This document shows, in pieces, positions 9,477 to 18,324 of a stretch of 64,000 nt of DNA. Location of the stretch: positions 62,001 to 126,000 of the forward strand of contig NZ_FOCP01000001.1 of the NCBI RefSeq assembly GCF_900110145.1, written 5' to 3'. Positions within the stretch are counted from its first letter, which is position 1. Each line of letters begins with the position of its first letter. The translations under genes and the position numbers were made by a program. The DNA comes from Nitrosomonas marina (lineage in GTDB: Bacteria; Pseudomonadota; Gammaproteobacteria; Burkholderiales; Nitrosomonadaceae). The notes under the pieces were generated by a model. The model worked only from the letters and a program-made list of their open reading frames with translations, was not told the DNA's origin and did not search any database.

Positions 9477-9899
9477 TCAGATTTTTGGTACCGGTCTTGG
9501 CCGTCGGTTCTCGTCGATGGCAACGTAAGTCAGTTCTGCCTCGGTGACTTTGATACAGATTTCCTCACCACCTTCGCGCAACCCGCGTTGAGCGTATACC
9601 GCCACATCGACGGTAATTGAAGTGCGGCCAATTTTGATAATGTCGGCGTAAAAACTGACAAGATCACCAACCAGCACAGGTTGTTTGAACACAAAGGAAT
9701 TGACAGCCACCGTTGCCACACGCCCGCGCGCGCGCCGAATAGCGGGTATTGTGCCCGCAATATCGACCTGCGACATGATCCAGCCGCCAAAGATATCTCC
9801 AGCATGATTGGTATCCGATGATTTGGGTACCATGCGCAATACCGGCTGTGCCTCCGGCAAAGGAACATGAAGTGCCGGATCACTGTTGTTCTCACGCAT
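9477..9899 (-). CDS. Acyl-CoA thioesterase, YciA-like hotdog fold
   Basis: The protein has 140 residues from the ATG at 9899. An upstream in-frame TTG at 9944 would add 15 residues but lacks support. The core DTNHAGDIFGGWIMSQVDIAGT is the signature of hotdog acyl-CoA thioesterases of the YciA/BFIT type, with the catalytic Asp in GGWIMSQVD. These cytosolic enzymes hydrolyse acyl-CoA esters. Its length is normal for the family. It follows the ATP-grasp / hydrolase / sulfotransferase genes on the same strand with a 77-bp gap, so co-transcription is possible but unproven. Confidence 0.88.
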   Translation of the reverse strand: MRENNSDPALHVPLPEAQPVLRMVPKSSDTNHAGDIFGGWIMSQVDIAGTIPAIRRARGRVATVAVNSFVFKQPVLVGDLVSFYADIIKIGRTSITVDVAVYAQRGLREGGEEICIKVTEAELTYVAIDENRRPRPVPKI

Positions 9900-9976
9900 A
9901 ATTATTTTCTGCCATAAGTTTGTGATTGAAAAAGTAATGAACAAGCAACTGCGTTTTCATTGTCACACATACACTG

Positions 9977-10897
9977 TCAAACCGGACCGCCATTTTCAAG
10001 CCATTTCCTGCTATCGTCCGTCAGAACCTGTTTACAGGCCGCTTCGTAGAGCACCAGTTCTTCATCAGACAATACTTCGCGCCACCGTCCGTTGGTGCCT
10101 TTGTGGAGAAAAGCGGCCGCCCCGCCCTTCCAGAACTGACCGCCCCCCGGCGCATACAAGTCGCCTTGTTGTTTCATTTCGTTAAATGACACGGCCTTGA
10201 TAAGCGTATCCCAGGCATGATCCGGCACGTCAATCTCCAGAAATGCTGCCATGCGCCGAATCTCTCGTTCTGTATCTGCCAGCATATCGCTGTAATGAAA
10301 CAGTTGGATATTTGGTAAATGACGGTAAGGCCACCACGACTGCACATTAGACAAATGTGACCAGTACGGCCAGCCATCGCTTTCCCATTCAAACGCGCCA
10401 CGTGTCATCCAGTTTTTCCAGAAAACATGAATATCTTTCGGCGGCGGAGGAAGTTCGTCGCCCTGCCGGCCCGGCAGATGATTCATCAGCATGAATGTTT
10501 CTTCTTTCATCGCTGAATAATGATTCCATAATGACATAAACACATCACGGGCATCACGGGCGATATAAAGGTATTTGATATCCTGACGATACGGCAGGCC
10601 ATCCAGCGGCAGGTGTGTCTTGATAAAACGACGGTGCTGCTGCGCTTTCAGCTTGTTCAACACCACTTCGAGCGGCACTATCCGCATATCCAGCCACGGC
10701 GACATATCAAAGGGCGGAGCAGGAAAACGACCGCCAGGAAAAAGCAGATGCGCCAGAATTGCCTGTGTCCAGGTAGTGCCTGCTTTATATGAAGTCGCAA
10801 TGACGATATCATCGTTCCGCGGTTCAAAGTAGTCCCAGCGGGTGCTGTCCATATGATGGTTCTGATATGTCCGGGTGCGTCGAGGCAGATTACTCAT
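9977..10897 (-). CDS. PAPS-dependent sulfotransferase
   Basis: The 306-residue protein matches the cytosolic sulfotransferase family, which moves sulfate from PAPS to a hydroxyl or amine. The 5'-phosphosulfate loop is SYKAGTTWT (residues 36-44), a probable catalytic His is H94 in IKTHLPLDG, and the 3'-phosphate site is ARDARDVFMSLWNH (about 112-125). The C-terminal LHKGTNGRWRE corresponds to the RKGxxGDWK PAPS motif. There is no signal peptide. It is the last gene of a leftward group with the CocE/NonD hydrolase and the ATP-grasp ligase, so its acceptor may be the product of those two enzymes. The acceptor is unknown. Confidence 0.9.
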   Translation of the reverse strand: MSNLPRRTRTYQNHHMDSTRWDYFEPRNDDIVIATSYKAGTTWTQAILAHLLFPGGRFPAPPFDMSPWLDMRIVPLEVVLNKLKAQQHRRFIKTHLPLDGLPYRQDIKYLYIARDARDVFMSLWNHYSAMKEETFMLMNHLPGRQGDELPPPPKDIHVFWKNWMTRGAFEWESDGWPYWSHLSNVQSWWPYRHLPNIQLFHYSDMLADTEREIRRMAAFLEIDVPDHAWDTLIKAVSFNEMKQQGDLYAPGGGQFWKGGAAAFLHKGTNGRWREVLSDEELVLYEAACKQVLTDDSRKWLENGGPV

Positions 10898-10987
10898 CCT
10901 GTGTGTCCTGTTCGAGAAAATCGAAATAATTTAATAGAAAACATGCTGACAGGCAAATAATCCTGCTTGCGAATAAAGCGCAGCCAA

Positions 10988-13000
10988 TTACACCAGATTG
11001 CGTTTAATGCGGCGGTTCCAGTTTCTGGAAAAAATGCGTTTATCCGTTTCATAAGCATCAAGTTCTGCATCCAGAAAGAAACTGTTTTCGTCACAACGCA
11101 ATACAGTCCGCGTCACGGTTTTGACATGCCAGTCATTTCGCTTAAGACCCCTCGTCCACAACGTTTCACCCCGTGCTGAGCTGAAATCATCACCCTGGTA
11201 TGAATACCACTCTTCTGCTTTGCGCTGCACCGTCAAATCGATTTCCTCCAGCTGGTAAACGCCATTGTCGTTGATAACTTCCAGTATCGAAACATCCTGA
11301 TCGAGTTCACGTATTACACGCCAGTTATGGCGCCCTTCAGTTATCTGGCGTTGCCCGCTGCTTACTGATCCCTCGGCCTCTGAGAAGCTAATGCATTCTT
11401 CCCGCTGCGAGCGTATCGGCAATATCAGCCGGCTGTTTCCAGTAAAAATTTTTATCTGGGTTGATTGCGGTGGTGGCCAGGCGAGCGGAAAATAAGAGGT
11501 GGAGATCGCGATGCGAATACGGTGACCCGCCGGAAATGTTTGCGCTACATCATTGAGCTGAACGCGTACAGAATAGCGTTTACCCGGCTCCAGGGGCAAA
11601 GGACTGGCATGGCTGTCGCGGTGTGTAAGATTCAGTAATCCGTAGGTAATACGCGTTACTTTATTGTCCGGTCGCATATCAGACAGGCGGACTGCAATCA
11701 TGGCCACCGGCTGATTTGCCGACACGTCCAGCTCGAGTACGGGTGCACCCAGTATTTCAAGCGTATGAGGTAAAAAAGCTGAGGTAAACACCAAGGCACC
11801 GCCATCTTCTTCACGCTGGTCATGCGGCAAATCGGGTGTTGCACTGTAGGAGCACCATTTGCCGGCAAACAGACCGTTGCTCAAAGGTGATTGTAGTGTC
11901 AGCTCATGCTCCACTGTTGCCTCATGCTCTTCAACCAGACGGTATTCATCCAATGTGTAAACCATCGGTTTGATATTGGATGACGGCCAGCATGGCTCAC
12001 TGATCCAGCGCCCGTAGCGCTGATGATAAAAGGTAGACGGTGGCATGCTGTCGAGCATCCATGCGCGCAGCATGGGTTCATTCATAATCCCGGTTTCCTT
12101 CTGCTTTAGCCATTGATCCCACCAGCGCAGACATTCCCGCAAGAAACCGATTGCAGGCCCGGGCACGCCTAAATGTGGATATTTATGACTCCACGGTCCG
12201 ATCAGTCCCTGCCGCGGTCCGGGCAGATTTTTCAACAAACGGAACACTGCGTTTGAGTATCCGTCAGCCCAGCCGCTTACCGCCATAACAGGAATCTGCA
12301 CACGGGAAAAATCTTCGCAGACAGAACCATGTTGCCAGTATTCATCCCGATGCTGGTGCTGCAACCAGGTATCGAGCCATAGTCCACTGTTCTCAAGTCG
12401 CTCGTACCACATATCGCGCCATTTGTCGCCGACAGTAACTGGATCGGGCGGCAGCGAATTATAGGCAAACATGGTTGAAGCCCAGGAAAGATTGTCGCCG
12501 AGCAGGCAGCCACCCATATAATGCACGTCATCTGCATATCGATCATCAGTAGAACAGACGCTGACAACCGCTTTTAACGCGGGCGGCTGCAAGGCGGCAA
12601 TCTGCAATCCATTGAAGCCTCCCCAGGAAATACCGATCATTCCGACATTTCCATCGCACCAGCACTGTTGTGTCAGCCACGCAATGATGGCAACGCCGTC
12701 ATCAAGCTCGCGCTGCAGATACTCATCGCGTAAAACGCCTTCTGAATCGCCGCTACCGCGAATATCTACACGAACACAGGCATAACCGTGACCCGCAAAA
12801 TACGGGTGCATGCTTTCATCGCGCAAACGGACACCGTCTCGCTTGCGATAGGGAATATATTCAAGTATGGCAGGAACCGGATGCGTATTCGCAGACTCGG
12901 GCATCCAGATACGTGCGGCCAGCCGCACACCATCCGGCATTTGAATCCACTGATGTTCAATGTGAAGTATCCGACAAGGGAAGTCTTCAACCGTTTTCAT
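10988..13000 (-). CDS. CocE/NonD family hydrolase (X-Pro dipeptidyl-peptidase-like, S15)
   Basis: The protein has 670 residues. An N-terminal alpha/beta hydrolase domain carries the nucleophile in GISWGGFNG (serine near residue 130), with an acid in SGWADGYSN and a histidine in GPWSHKYPH. A C-terminal jelly-roll domain typical of cocaine esterase and X-Pro dipeptidyl-peptidase follows. No signal peptide is seen. I chose the ATG at 13000 because AAAGGTG lies about 9 nt upstream; an in-frame TTG at 13027 overlaps the preceding gene's stop and is less likely. In the family such enzymes cleave amide or ester bonds of peptides and acylated compounds. Here it sits between an ATP-grasp ligase and a sulfotransferase. 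Maturation or hydrolysis of a ligated peptide-like product is inference. Confidence 0.87.
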   Translation of the reverse strand: MKTVEDFPCRILHIEHQWIQMPDGVRLAARIWMPESANTHPVPAILEYIPYRKRDGVRLRDESMHPYFAGHGYACVRVDIRGSGDSEGVLRDEYLQRELDDGVAIIAWLTQQCWCDGNVGMIGISWGGFNGLQIAALQPPALKAVVSVCSTDDRYADDVHYMGGCLLGDNLSWASTMFAYNSLPPDPVTVGDKWRDMWYERLENSGLWLDTWLQHQHRDEYWQHGSVCEDFSRVQIPVMAVSGWADGYSNAVFRLLKNLPGPRQGLIGPWSHKYPHLGVPGPAIGFLRECLRWWDQWLKQKETGIMNEPMLRAWMLDSMPPSTFYHQRYGRWISEPCWPSSNIKPMVYTLDEYRLVEEHEATVEHELTLQSPLSNGLFAGKWCSYSATPDLPHDQREEDGGALVFTSAFLPHTLEILGAPVLELDVSANQPVAMIAVRLSDMRPDNKVTRITYGLLNLTHRDSHASPLPLEPGKRYSVRVQLNDVAQTFPAGHRIRIAISTSYFPLAWPPPQSTQIKIFTGNSRLILPIRSQREECISFSEAEGSVSSGQRQITEGRHNWRVIRELDQDVSILEVINDNGVYQLEEIDLTVQRKAEEWYSYQGDDFSSARGETLWTRGLKRNDWHVKTVTRTVLRCDENSFFLDAELDAYETDKRIFSRNWNRRIKRNLV

Positions 13001-13023
13001 AGGAATACACCTTTGTTCAGCAG

Positions 13024-14337
13024 TCAACTGACGGGATCGAGTTCGATCTGCATCGCTTTTTTCAAATCACGGTATTTTTGCAGCAATTCCTGTTGACTGT
13101 TACCCGCAAGAAAAATAACTGCGATTTCATAGCTGTAACTGTCCTGGTCCATAAGTTCCGACAAACGCATACCACTACGCACATGCAATTGAATGTTAGC
13201 ATCGGCGTATTCATGTTCGAGTATCTGAAGGTCCCGCGCTGAGGGAACATGCCGTATATACGCGTCATGATAAACACGCCACATAAATTTTGCTGCTATT
13301 TTGTGTTTTCCCTCGCGACGTGGAAAAACCGGTTTTTCTCCTAATCCCAGCTCCAGCATGACTTTCTGATGTGTAGCGCCATCGACATCGCGAAATAACG
13401 GGCAATGTGATTTCGAAATCCGTGTATTGATCTCAAGCAACCAGATCCTGTCGTGACCAGCTTTATTAGATTCCCAGTAGTACTCGATATTAAACGGACC
13501 GTTATCAAAACCGATATGCTTGAGGAAACACTCTGTTGTAGCGACCATTTCCCGCTGGATACGCACTGGAATCGTTGACGGGTACTGATAACGCGCAAAG
13601 CTGGAACGATGCTGTCCTTCACGAATCGAGTCGACAACGCCATACACCGTCATTTCACCATGATAAACATAACCTTCGAGCGTGCATTGTCGTCCTCTGG
13701 AGATAATCCCTTCCACAATACAATAATTTCCATCCACGGCATCGATTTCGTCTGGTAGCTCAGCAAATTGCAACATATAGTTAAATGGCCGGGAAAAACG
13801 GAAAATTTTCTTACGGATAATCTGCAAAACCTGATCGAGCTCAGTTTCATTACGCACTTTAAAACCCAGATGAGAAGAAGCTGATTTGATCGGCTTGATC
13901 CAGAACGGGTATTGAACTGTTACAGATCGTTTTGCATTGTCGGCGAACGGATTGATGGCACAAAAATCAGGAATATAATCGGGAATAACTTTTTTTTGTT
14001 CCAACCGACACCAATATTTATGTTCACAAATAAGCACTGATCGATAGCTGGGCGAGGGTAAACCAAACGGTTGCCGAAGTAGCGGTAGCATTGTACTGAC
14101 TGGAAAATCCCAATAGCCGACAATTGCATCGATTGATCCCGGAAAGGCCTTTAAACGCTCCATCGCACTTTTGTGAATATTTTGCAACGAATATCCATTC
14201 CAGCCTTTAACCTGTTGATGCGTAAGTAATTCATGAAAACAATAATCTTTTGCGGAAGCGAGCGCCTGCATTTGACTGATATTGAATTCGTCCGCTCCAA
14301 AAACGAAGATATTTTTAATACACGTATCATGCATCAT
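13024..14337 (-). CDS. ATP-grasp domain ligase (carboxylate-amine ligase-like)
   Basis: The 437-residue protein has an N-terminal Rossmann-like region (residues 1-110) followed by an ATP-grasp fold of the carbamoyl-phosphate-synthase-like type. PFWIKPIKSASSHLGFKV contains the ATP-contacting lysine, and FNIEYYW...IWLLEINTRIS (about residues 285-320) supplies the Mg-binding Glu and Asn. Such enzymes activate a carboxylate as an acyl phosphate and join it to an amine or other nucleophile. The substrate is not deducible. It is the first large gene of a leftward operon with the hydrolase (23-bp gap) and sulfotransferase. A short frame of about 20 codons ends in-frame 6 nt before its ATGATG start, and a 49-residue ORF lies 250 bp upstream. 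Confidence 0.85.
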   Translation of the reverse strand: MMHDTCIKNIFVFGADEFNISQMQALASAKDYCFHELLTHQQVKGWNGYSLQNIHKSAMERLKAFPGSIDAIVGYWDFPVSTMLPLLRQPFGLPSPSYRSVLICEHKYWCRLEQKKVIPDYIPDFCAINPFADNAKRSVTVQYPFWIKPIKSASSHLGFKVRNETELDQVLQIIRKKIFRFSRPFNYMLQFAELPDEIDAVDGNYCIVEGIISRGRQCTLEGYVYHGEMTVYGVVDSIREGQHRSSFARYQYPSTIPVRIQREMVATTECFLKHIGFDNGPFNIEYYWESNKAGHDRIWLLEINTRISKSHCPLFRDVDGATHQKVMLELGLGEKPVFPRREGKHKIAAKFMWRVYHDAYIRHVPSARDLQILEHEYADANIQLHVRSGMRLSELMDQDSYSYEIAVIFLAGNSQQELLQKYRDLKKAMQIELDPVS

Positions 14338-14587
14338 GATATTTCACCCATCTTCCTGTAACACCGTCTCAGTCGTTACGATAACACATACCCGCATGGC
14401 ATTCATGGACAAACCAGCACCACTCAAATAAAACGGATCACGTTCCCGCAACCGTACCAGTTGTGACGTAAAATCTATCTGCAGGAAAAAACTGAATACT
14501 GTAGAGAAATTTGAAATGGCACACGGACAACAAGTCTAACAGGCTCCAGAATAAAAAAACGGCCGGTTAAAGCTTCAGTCGTTTATA

Positions 14588-14737
14588 TCAGCCATCATCA
14601 AGAACACCGGCAAGAATCCACGCGTCAAAATAATTCGCGGCTACATCGGGGAATCCGATGAAAAGGATTCTGTCAGGATTTAACTTGACGTTGAGCTGAG
14701 GTGTTTCGTCGATGTTCCTAACGATGGTATGGTGCAT
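14588..14737 (-). CDS. Small ORF of 49 residues upstream of the ATP-grasp operon
   Basis: Not matched to any family I know. ATG at 14737 is preceded by TGGAGG about 9 nt upstream, a good ribosome binding site, and the frame ends with TGA at 14588. The peptide starts MHHTIVRNIDETPQ, continues with a hydrophobic middle (RILFIGFPDV) and ends with an acidic YFDAWILAGVLDDG. It is on the same strand as, and 250 bp before, the ATP-grasp / hydrolase / sulfotransferase genes. A substrate peptide for these enzymes is conceivable. Equally it could be a chance frame opposite decayed DNA: the region to its right, which it partly overlaps, holds a pseudogene on the other strand. Confidence 0.4.
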   Translation of the reverse strand: MHHTIVRNIDETPQLNVKLNPDRILFIGFPDVAANYFDAWILAGVLDDG

Positions 14738-14828
14738 ACTGAATACACCTCCAGAAACCGTAATTCCCTTGGGACGTGCCTATCTCTGGGTCCGTCAGGA
14801 GGCCCGGATTTCCCATCATGGTTCCTGA

Positions 14829-14930
14829 TATGCTCTGGAAAACCCAACAACGATGGCCACCGAAGAAGAAGGTTCGGGAATAGAAAACCCGCTCGCTATC
14901 ATCGCAACTCCCTTTGGCAGACTCTGACTG
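14829..14930 (+). pseudogene. Possible remnant of a graspetide-type precursor tail
   Basis: Between a TGA at 14826 and the next stop this frame encodes about 33 residues, including PTTMATEEEG (TTMATEEEG at 14847-14873). The spacing fits TTxxxxEE, the core motif of plesiocin/thuringinin-type omega-ester peptides as I recall it. It ends just before a decayed ATP-grasp gene of the matching kind. The upstream part of the frame is open from an ATG at 14724, but it has no ribosome binding site and is broken by the TGA, so any precursor gene is no longer intact. One short motif is weak evidence and may be chance. Confidence 0.3.
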
Positions 14931-14942
14931 TTTTTGCTATCC

Positions 14943-15886
14943 ATGGACAAGTCACTGACTCAATCCCGGCCTTCTACCAGGACCGACAACAAGCGCAAAG
15001 GAAAAATCCTGATTACCGAAGGACTGCATGACCCCGGTATTGCTTCGATCCTTCAGGCAACCAAAAGCCTGCATGTTGAAGTCATATCAATATTGATCGG
15101 AGAAAACTGCCATCCTTCACTAATCTGTGACCTTAATGCCAATACCCTGTCTATCAACGGGAAACAAATACAGGCAACGGCATTGTTCATGCGGCGCAAT
15201 GTTTTTTTCCGGCAACATCGATGCCGCTAACGCCGATTTCCGTGTTTCTTCCTGGACTACAGCCTTGAACGGCTGGCTTGTCACCACAGCCCTTATTCGG
15301 ATACTGAACCGTCAATGCATAGGACGCTTAACCATAAAACTGGAAACGCTGTACTGTGCAAAAGCTGCTGGTCTGCAGATACCCGTCACTCTGGTTACAA
15401 ATGATTATAAATATTTTAAGTCGCGGAATTCAGCTCATGAAATGATTGCCAAGACTGTTACTGACGGCGGTTACGCAGAAAACATCCATAACCTGATGGA
15501 ACAAACGTAGTTAAGAAACGGCATAGCCGTTTGTCCTGCAATTGTGCAACGCAAGCTGACCCGGACCGATCTGTGTATTTACGCACTGGACAAGATCTAT
15601 TTCGGTTTCCATATTCAATCGGATGGTATTGACTGCCAGAAAGGCACAGAACCGTAAAATCACGCGCATCCAACGACTCTCCGATACCCTGTTAACCGGC
15701 CTTGATCAGTAAATGAGAACCTTGCGAATGGAGTGGAGCGCTGCAGATTTCAAATTGAACCCGGTAACAGGCGAGCCGGTATTTCTCGAAATCAAATCAC
15801 AACCCATGTTCTCGGTTTTTGACTGAATAGCGCATGGGGATATTTCAAATGCTATCGTTGCCTATCTGTCAGAAAAAAGTGGCTGA
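14943..15886 (+). pseudogene. Decayed ATP-grasp ligase gene (MvdD/graspetide ligase-like)
   Basis: Three consecutive reading-frame blocks together spell an ATP-grasp ligase of about 310 residues. Block 1 (from 14943) has KILITEGLHDPGIASIL and ends near FMRRNVFF. After a frameshift near 15195-15205, block 2 has LNGWLVTT...IGRLTIKLETLYCAKAAG then LQIPVTLVTNDY. It continues through an in-frame TAG at 15508 into CPAIVQRKLTRTDLCIYALD. After another shift near 15655, block 3 has ADFKLNPVTGEPVFLEIKSQ and IAHGDISNAIVAYLSEK, and is itself cut by two stops. The order and spacing match MvdC/MvdD-type ligases that form ester or amide crosslinks in graspetides. The gene is clearly non-functional. It is divergent from the intact ATP-grasp operon. 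Confidence 0.75.
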
Positions 15887-15982
15887 TTATTATGCCCGGT
15901 ACTGCATTCAGGTATTTGCTTATTGGGCTACTATAACCGCCATCCCCAACTATCATAGCTTTGTTGTTTAAAACAGGCGACA

Positions 15983-16822
15983 ATGATTAACAATCACAAA
16001 TTTTCTGTTTTTGACATTACTATGGAATCGCTTTTTGACGCAGCTCAACGCTGTTTGAACGCTCGGGAAATAGACCATAAGCTGTATTTAACCAATCAAA
16101 CCGCCCAAATGTGGCATCAGGAACTGTTATCAATCGAATCCCGACAGGTACCCGAACCCATTGGAGAGCCCGGACGCCCGGCGAAGCCAGAGCTGGTATT
16201 ACCGGCCAGTGTGCCCAAACGTCGACTAGGCACGAAAACCGGGCTTGTCTCATTAATTCATGCTGTTACACACATTGAGTTCAACGCCATCAACCTCGCC
16301 TGGGACGCGGTGTATCGTTTTCGCCAGCTTCCTGCGCAATTTTATAGTGACTGGATACGTGTCGCCTGCGAGGAAGCCCAACATTTCCAGTTACTGCGAA
16401 ATCGCTTGCTTGAACTGGAGCACGATTACGGCGACTTTCCAGCCCATAACGGCTTGTGGGAGATGGCCAGAAAAACGGCCTTTGATCCAATGGTACGTAT
16501 GGCCCTGGTCCCGCGTGTACTGGAAGCCAGAGGGCTAGATGTAACACCGGGCATTATCAATCGCCTGCATATCGCTGGAGATGAAAAAACCGTTGCGATA
16601 CTTGAAATTATATTGCGCGATGAAATCGGCCACGTAAAAATCGGTTCATACTGGTTTCAGTATTTTTGCAATCAACGACAATTGAACGCGGACCGCACAT
16701 TCAGCGACTTGCTCAATCAATACTTCACGGGACAGCTCTCGGGCCCGCTTCACTATGAAGCGAGGCAACAGGCAGGTTTTACTGAAACCGAGCTTAAAGC
16801 ACTCGAAAGCATGAAACGCTGA
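15983..16822 (+). CDS. DUF455 family ferritin-like protein
   Basis: The 279-residue protein is of typical length for DUF455, a family with a ferritin-like four-helix fold expected to bind a dinuclear metal centre. Candidate ligands are visible in THIEFNAINLAWDAV, ACEEAQHFQLL, LEARGLDVTPG and RDEIGHVKIG. The fold resembles diiron tRNA hydroxylases such as MiaE, but the biological reaction of DUF455 is not established. No signal peptide is present. The gene starts about 100 bp after the decayed ATP-grasp gene on the same strand and converges on the EAL-HDOD gene; a functional link to either is not shown. Confidence 0.85.
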   Translation: MINNHKFSVFDITMESLFDAAQRCLNAREIDHKLYLTNQTAQMWHQELLSIESRQVPEPIGEPGRPAKPELVLPASVPKRRLGTKTGLVSLIHAVTHIEFNAINLAWDAVYRFRQLPAQFYSDWIRVACEEAQHFQLLRNRLLELEHDYGDFPAHNGLWEMARKTAFDPMVRMALVPRVLEARGLDVTPGIINRLHIAGDEKTVAILEIILRDEIGHVKIGSYWFQYFCNQRQLNADRTFSDLLNQYFTGQLSGPLHYEARQQAGFTETELKALESMKR

Positions 16823-16864
16823 AATCCTGGCAAGTTTTTTTCCACATGGATTGTTACCTGAGCA

Positions 16865-18109
16865 TCAGCATTCTGAGTTGACCATATCGTTGATACGATT
16901 TGCCCAAACCAGTGCCTCCAGTTCCAGTTGTGTAAATTCTGTCATATTGAGGAATCCCAGTTCCGACAGTATTGATGACACTGTTTCGAATTCACCAATT
17001 TCATGTGCTTCAATCAGTGCCAGTTGGCGGCCCAGATAACCTCGCCTTGACAACAACGCATCACTCATATCTTTCTGGATACTCAGCGTTTTAACGAGCT
17101 CGGACATTTTCATGCCCAACAAGGTATCCAGTAACGATAACACACCCACCATGAAAGCACGGTCATGATGATTCTTGTCATGAGGCCGGTCTGCTATTGC
17201 GATGAGCTCGAGTAATTTTCCACGAACAGATGCGGTCTGAATAAGTGCATCCGATGTACTGCCATCTTTTTGTTTGGCAGAATAAAGCAGAATCTGCACC
17301 CATCGCTGGAGCTGTTTTCTGCCCAAAATCATGATTGCTCTTTTAATCGAATTTACCGTTCTGGCCGTACCCGTGGCAGCAGAATTCACCATGCGAAGCA
17401 GGTTGTAACTCAATCCAGGTTGATACTTAAGCTCGTTCTCGATATCGACAACCTCGCTGTCTTTGACAACGAGCAGCAATAGTTTCAGTAGTGACAGTTT
17501 AGATGGATCAATACGTTTTCCAGAAATGATCTCGGGTCTTGCAAAATAAAAGCCCTGCAACATATTAAAACCCTGCTCGATGCATTTCCTCGCTGTTTCC
17601 CGGTTTTCAACTTTCTCTGCCAGCAATAAGACAGGCCACCGTCTCAGTTTCTTGATCAGCCTGACTAACTCTTTACTCTCCAGCTCGCTAACATTAACTT
17701 TAACCACATTTACCATTGGCATTAGCCTGTCCAATCGCTCATCGACATACACCACGCCTGTCAAAGCGATCTGATAACCCTTCCGCCTTATTTCCTTGCA
17801 GCGCTTTATGAGGGCATCGTCTATTTCAACACTTCTAAGAATTTCGAAAACAATCTGGCTTTTAGGCAGCAAAAATACAGCGTCACTCATTAAAAATTTG
17901 GCATCAACCTTGATGAAGCCGCGCCGTTTGCCCATGACTTTCTCAATACCCAATTGCCCGTAGGTATCGATGATGACATTCGCCGATGCCGCCCGGTTGT
18001 CCGTAACACGCACTTTATTCAGCTGATTGGAACGAAACAAGAGCTCAAATGCAACGATGTTCTGTTTATTGTCCAGTATCGGAAGCCTGCCTAGAAATAC
18101 TTCATTCAT
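16865..18109 (-). CDS. EAL-HDOD signalling protein, EAL probably inactive
   Basis: The 414-residue protein has an N-terminal EAL-like domain (about 1-205) and a C-terminal HDOD domain (about 210-400), the YuxH-type architecture. The EAL motif is altered to FELLF. The usual Asp-Asp pair is replaced (ALTGVVYVDE instead of a DDF motif) although VKVN, AEKVEN and MLQGFYFARP remain. Catalytic hydrolysis of c-di-GMP is therefore unlikely; a c-di-GMP-binding or regulatory role is more plausible. HDOD domains act as protein interaction modules in signalling. No membrane segment is seen. It is convergent with DUF455 and stands alone. Confidence 0.87.
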   Translation of the reverse strand: MNEVFLGRLPILDNKQNIVAFELLFRSNQLNKVRVTDNRAASANVIIDTYGQLGIEKVMGKRRGFIKVDAKFLMSDAVFLLPKSQIVFEILRSVEIDDALIKRCKEIRRKGYQIALTGVVYVDERLDRLMPMVNVVKVNVSELESKELVRLIKKLRRWPVLLLAEKVENRETARKCIEQGFNMLQGFYFARPEIISGKRIDPSKLSLLKLLLLVVKDSEVVDIENELKYQPGLSYNLLRMVNSAATGTARTVNSIKRAIMILGRKQLQRWVQILLYSAKQKDGSTSDALIQTASVRGKLLELIAIADRPHDKNHHDRAFMVGVLSLLDTLLGMKMSELVKTLSIQKDMSDALLSRRGYLGRQLALIEAHEIGEFETVSSILSELGFLNMTEFTQLELEALVWANRINDMVNSEC

Positions 18110-18324
18110 TCATTGTTTGTCCTGTAAACGCGCAAGCTGTAGCAGATTCTTCAATATTAACGTTTTAAGCTATATTTACTTGTTACGCACAATCTGACAC
18201 AGAACATGCGATTCGTTGATATCGAGCAGGAGTCTAACCGATAATAAACTCGCAGGATTCTTCGTTTAAGGAATGTTTATGCCTTTATTTATCCGTTTTA
18301 GCACTTTATGCGACTGATCGCGCT

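Noticed and set aside
14934-15230. Intact-looking 98-codon ORF at the start of the ATP-grasp pseudogene
   Set aside because: It is only the first frame block of the decayed ligase; the second block continues in another frame, so it is not reported as a separate gene.
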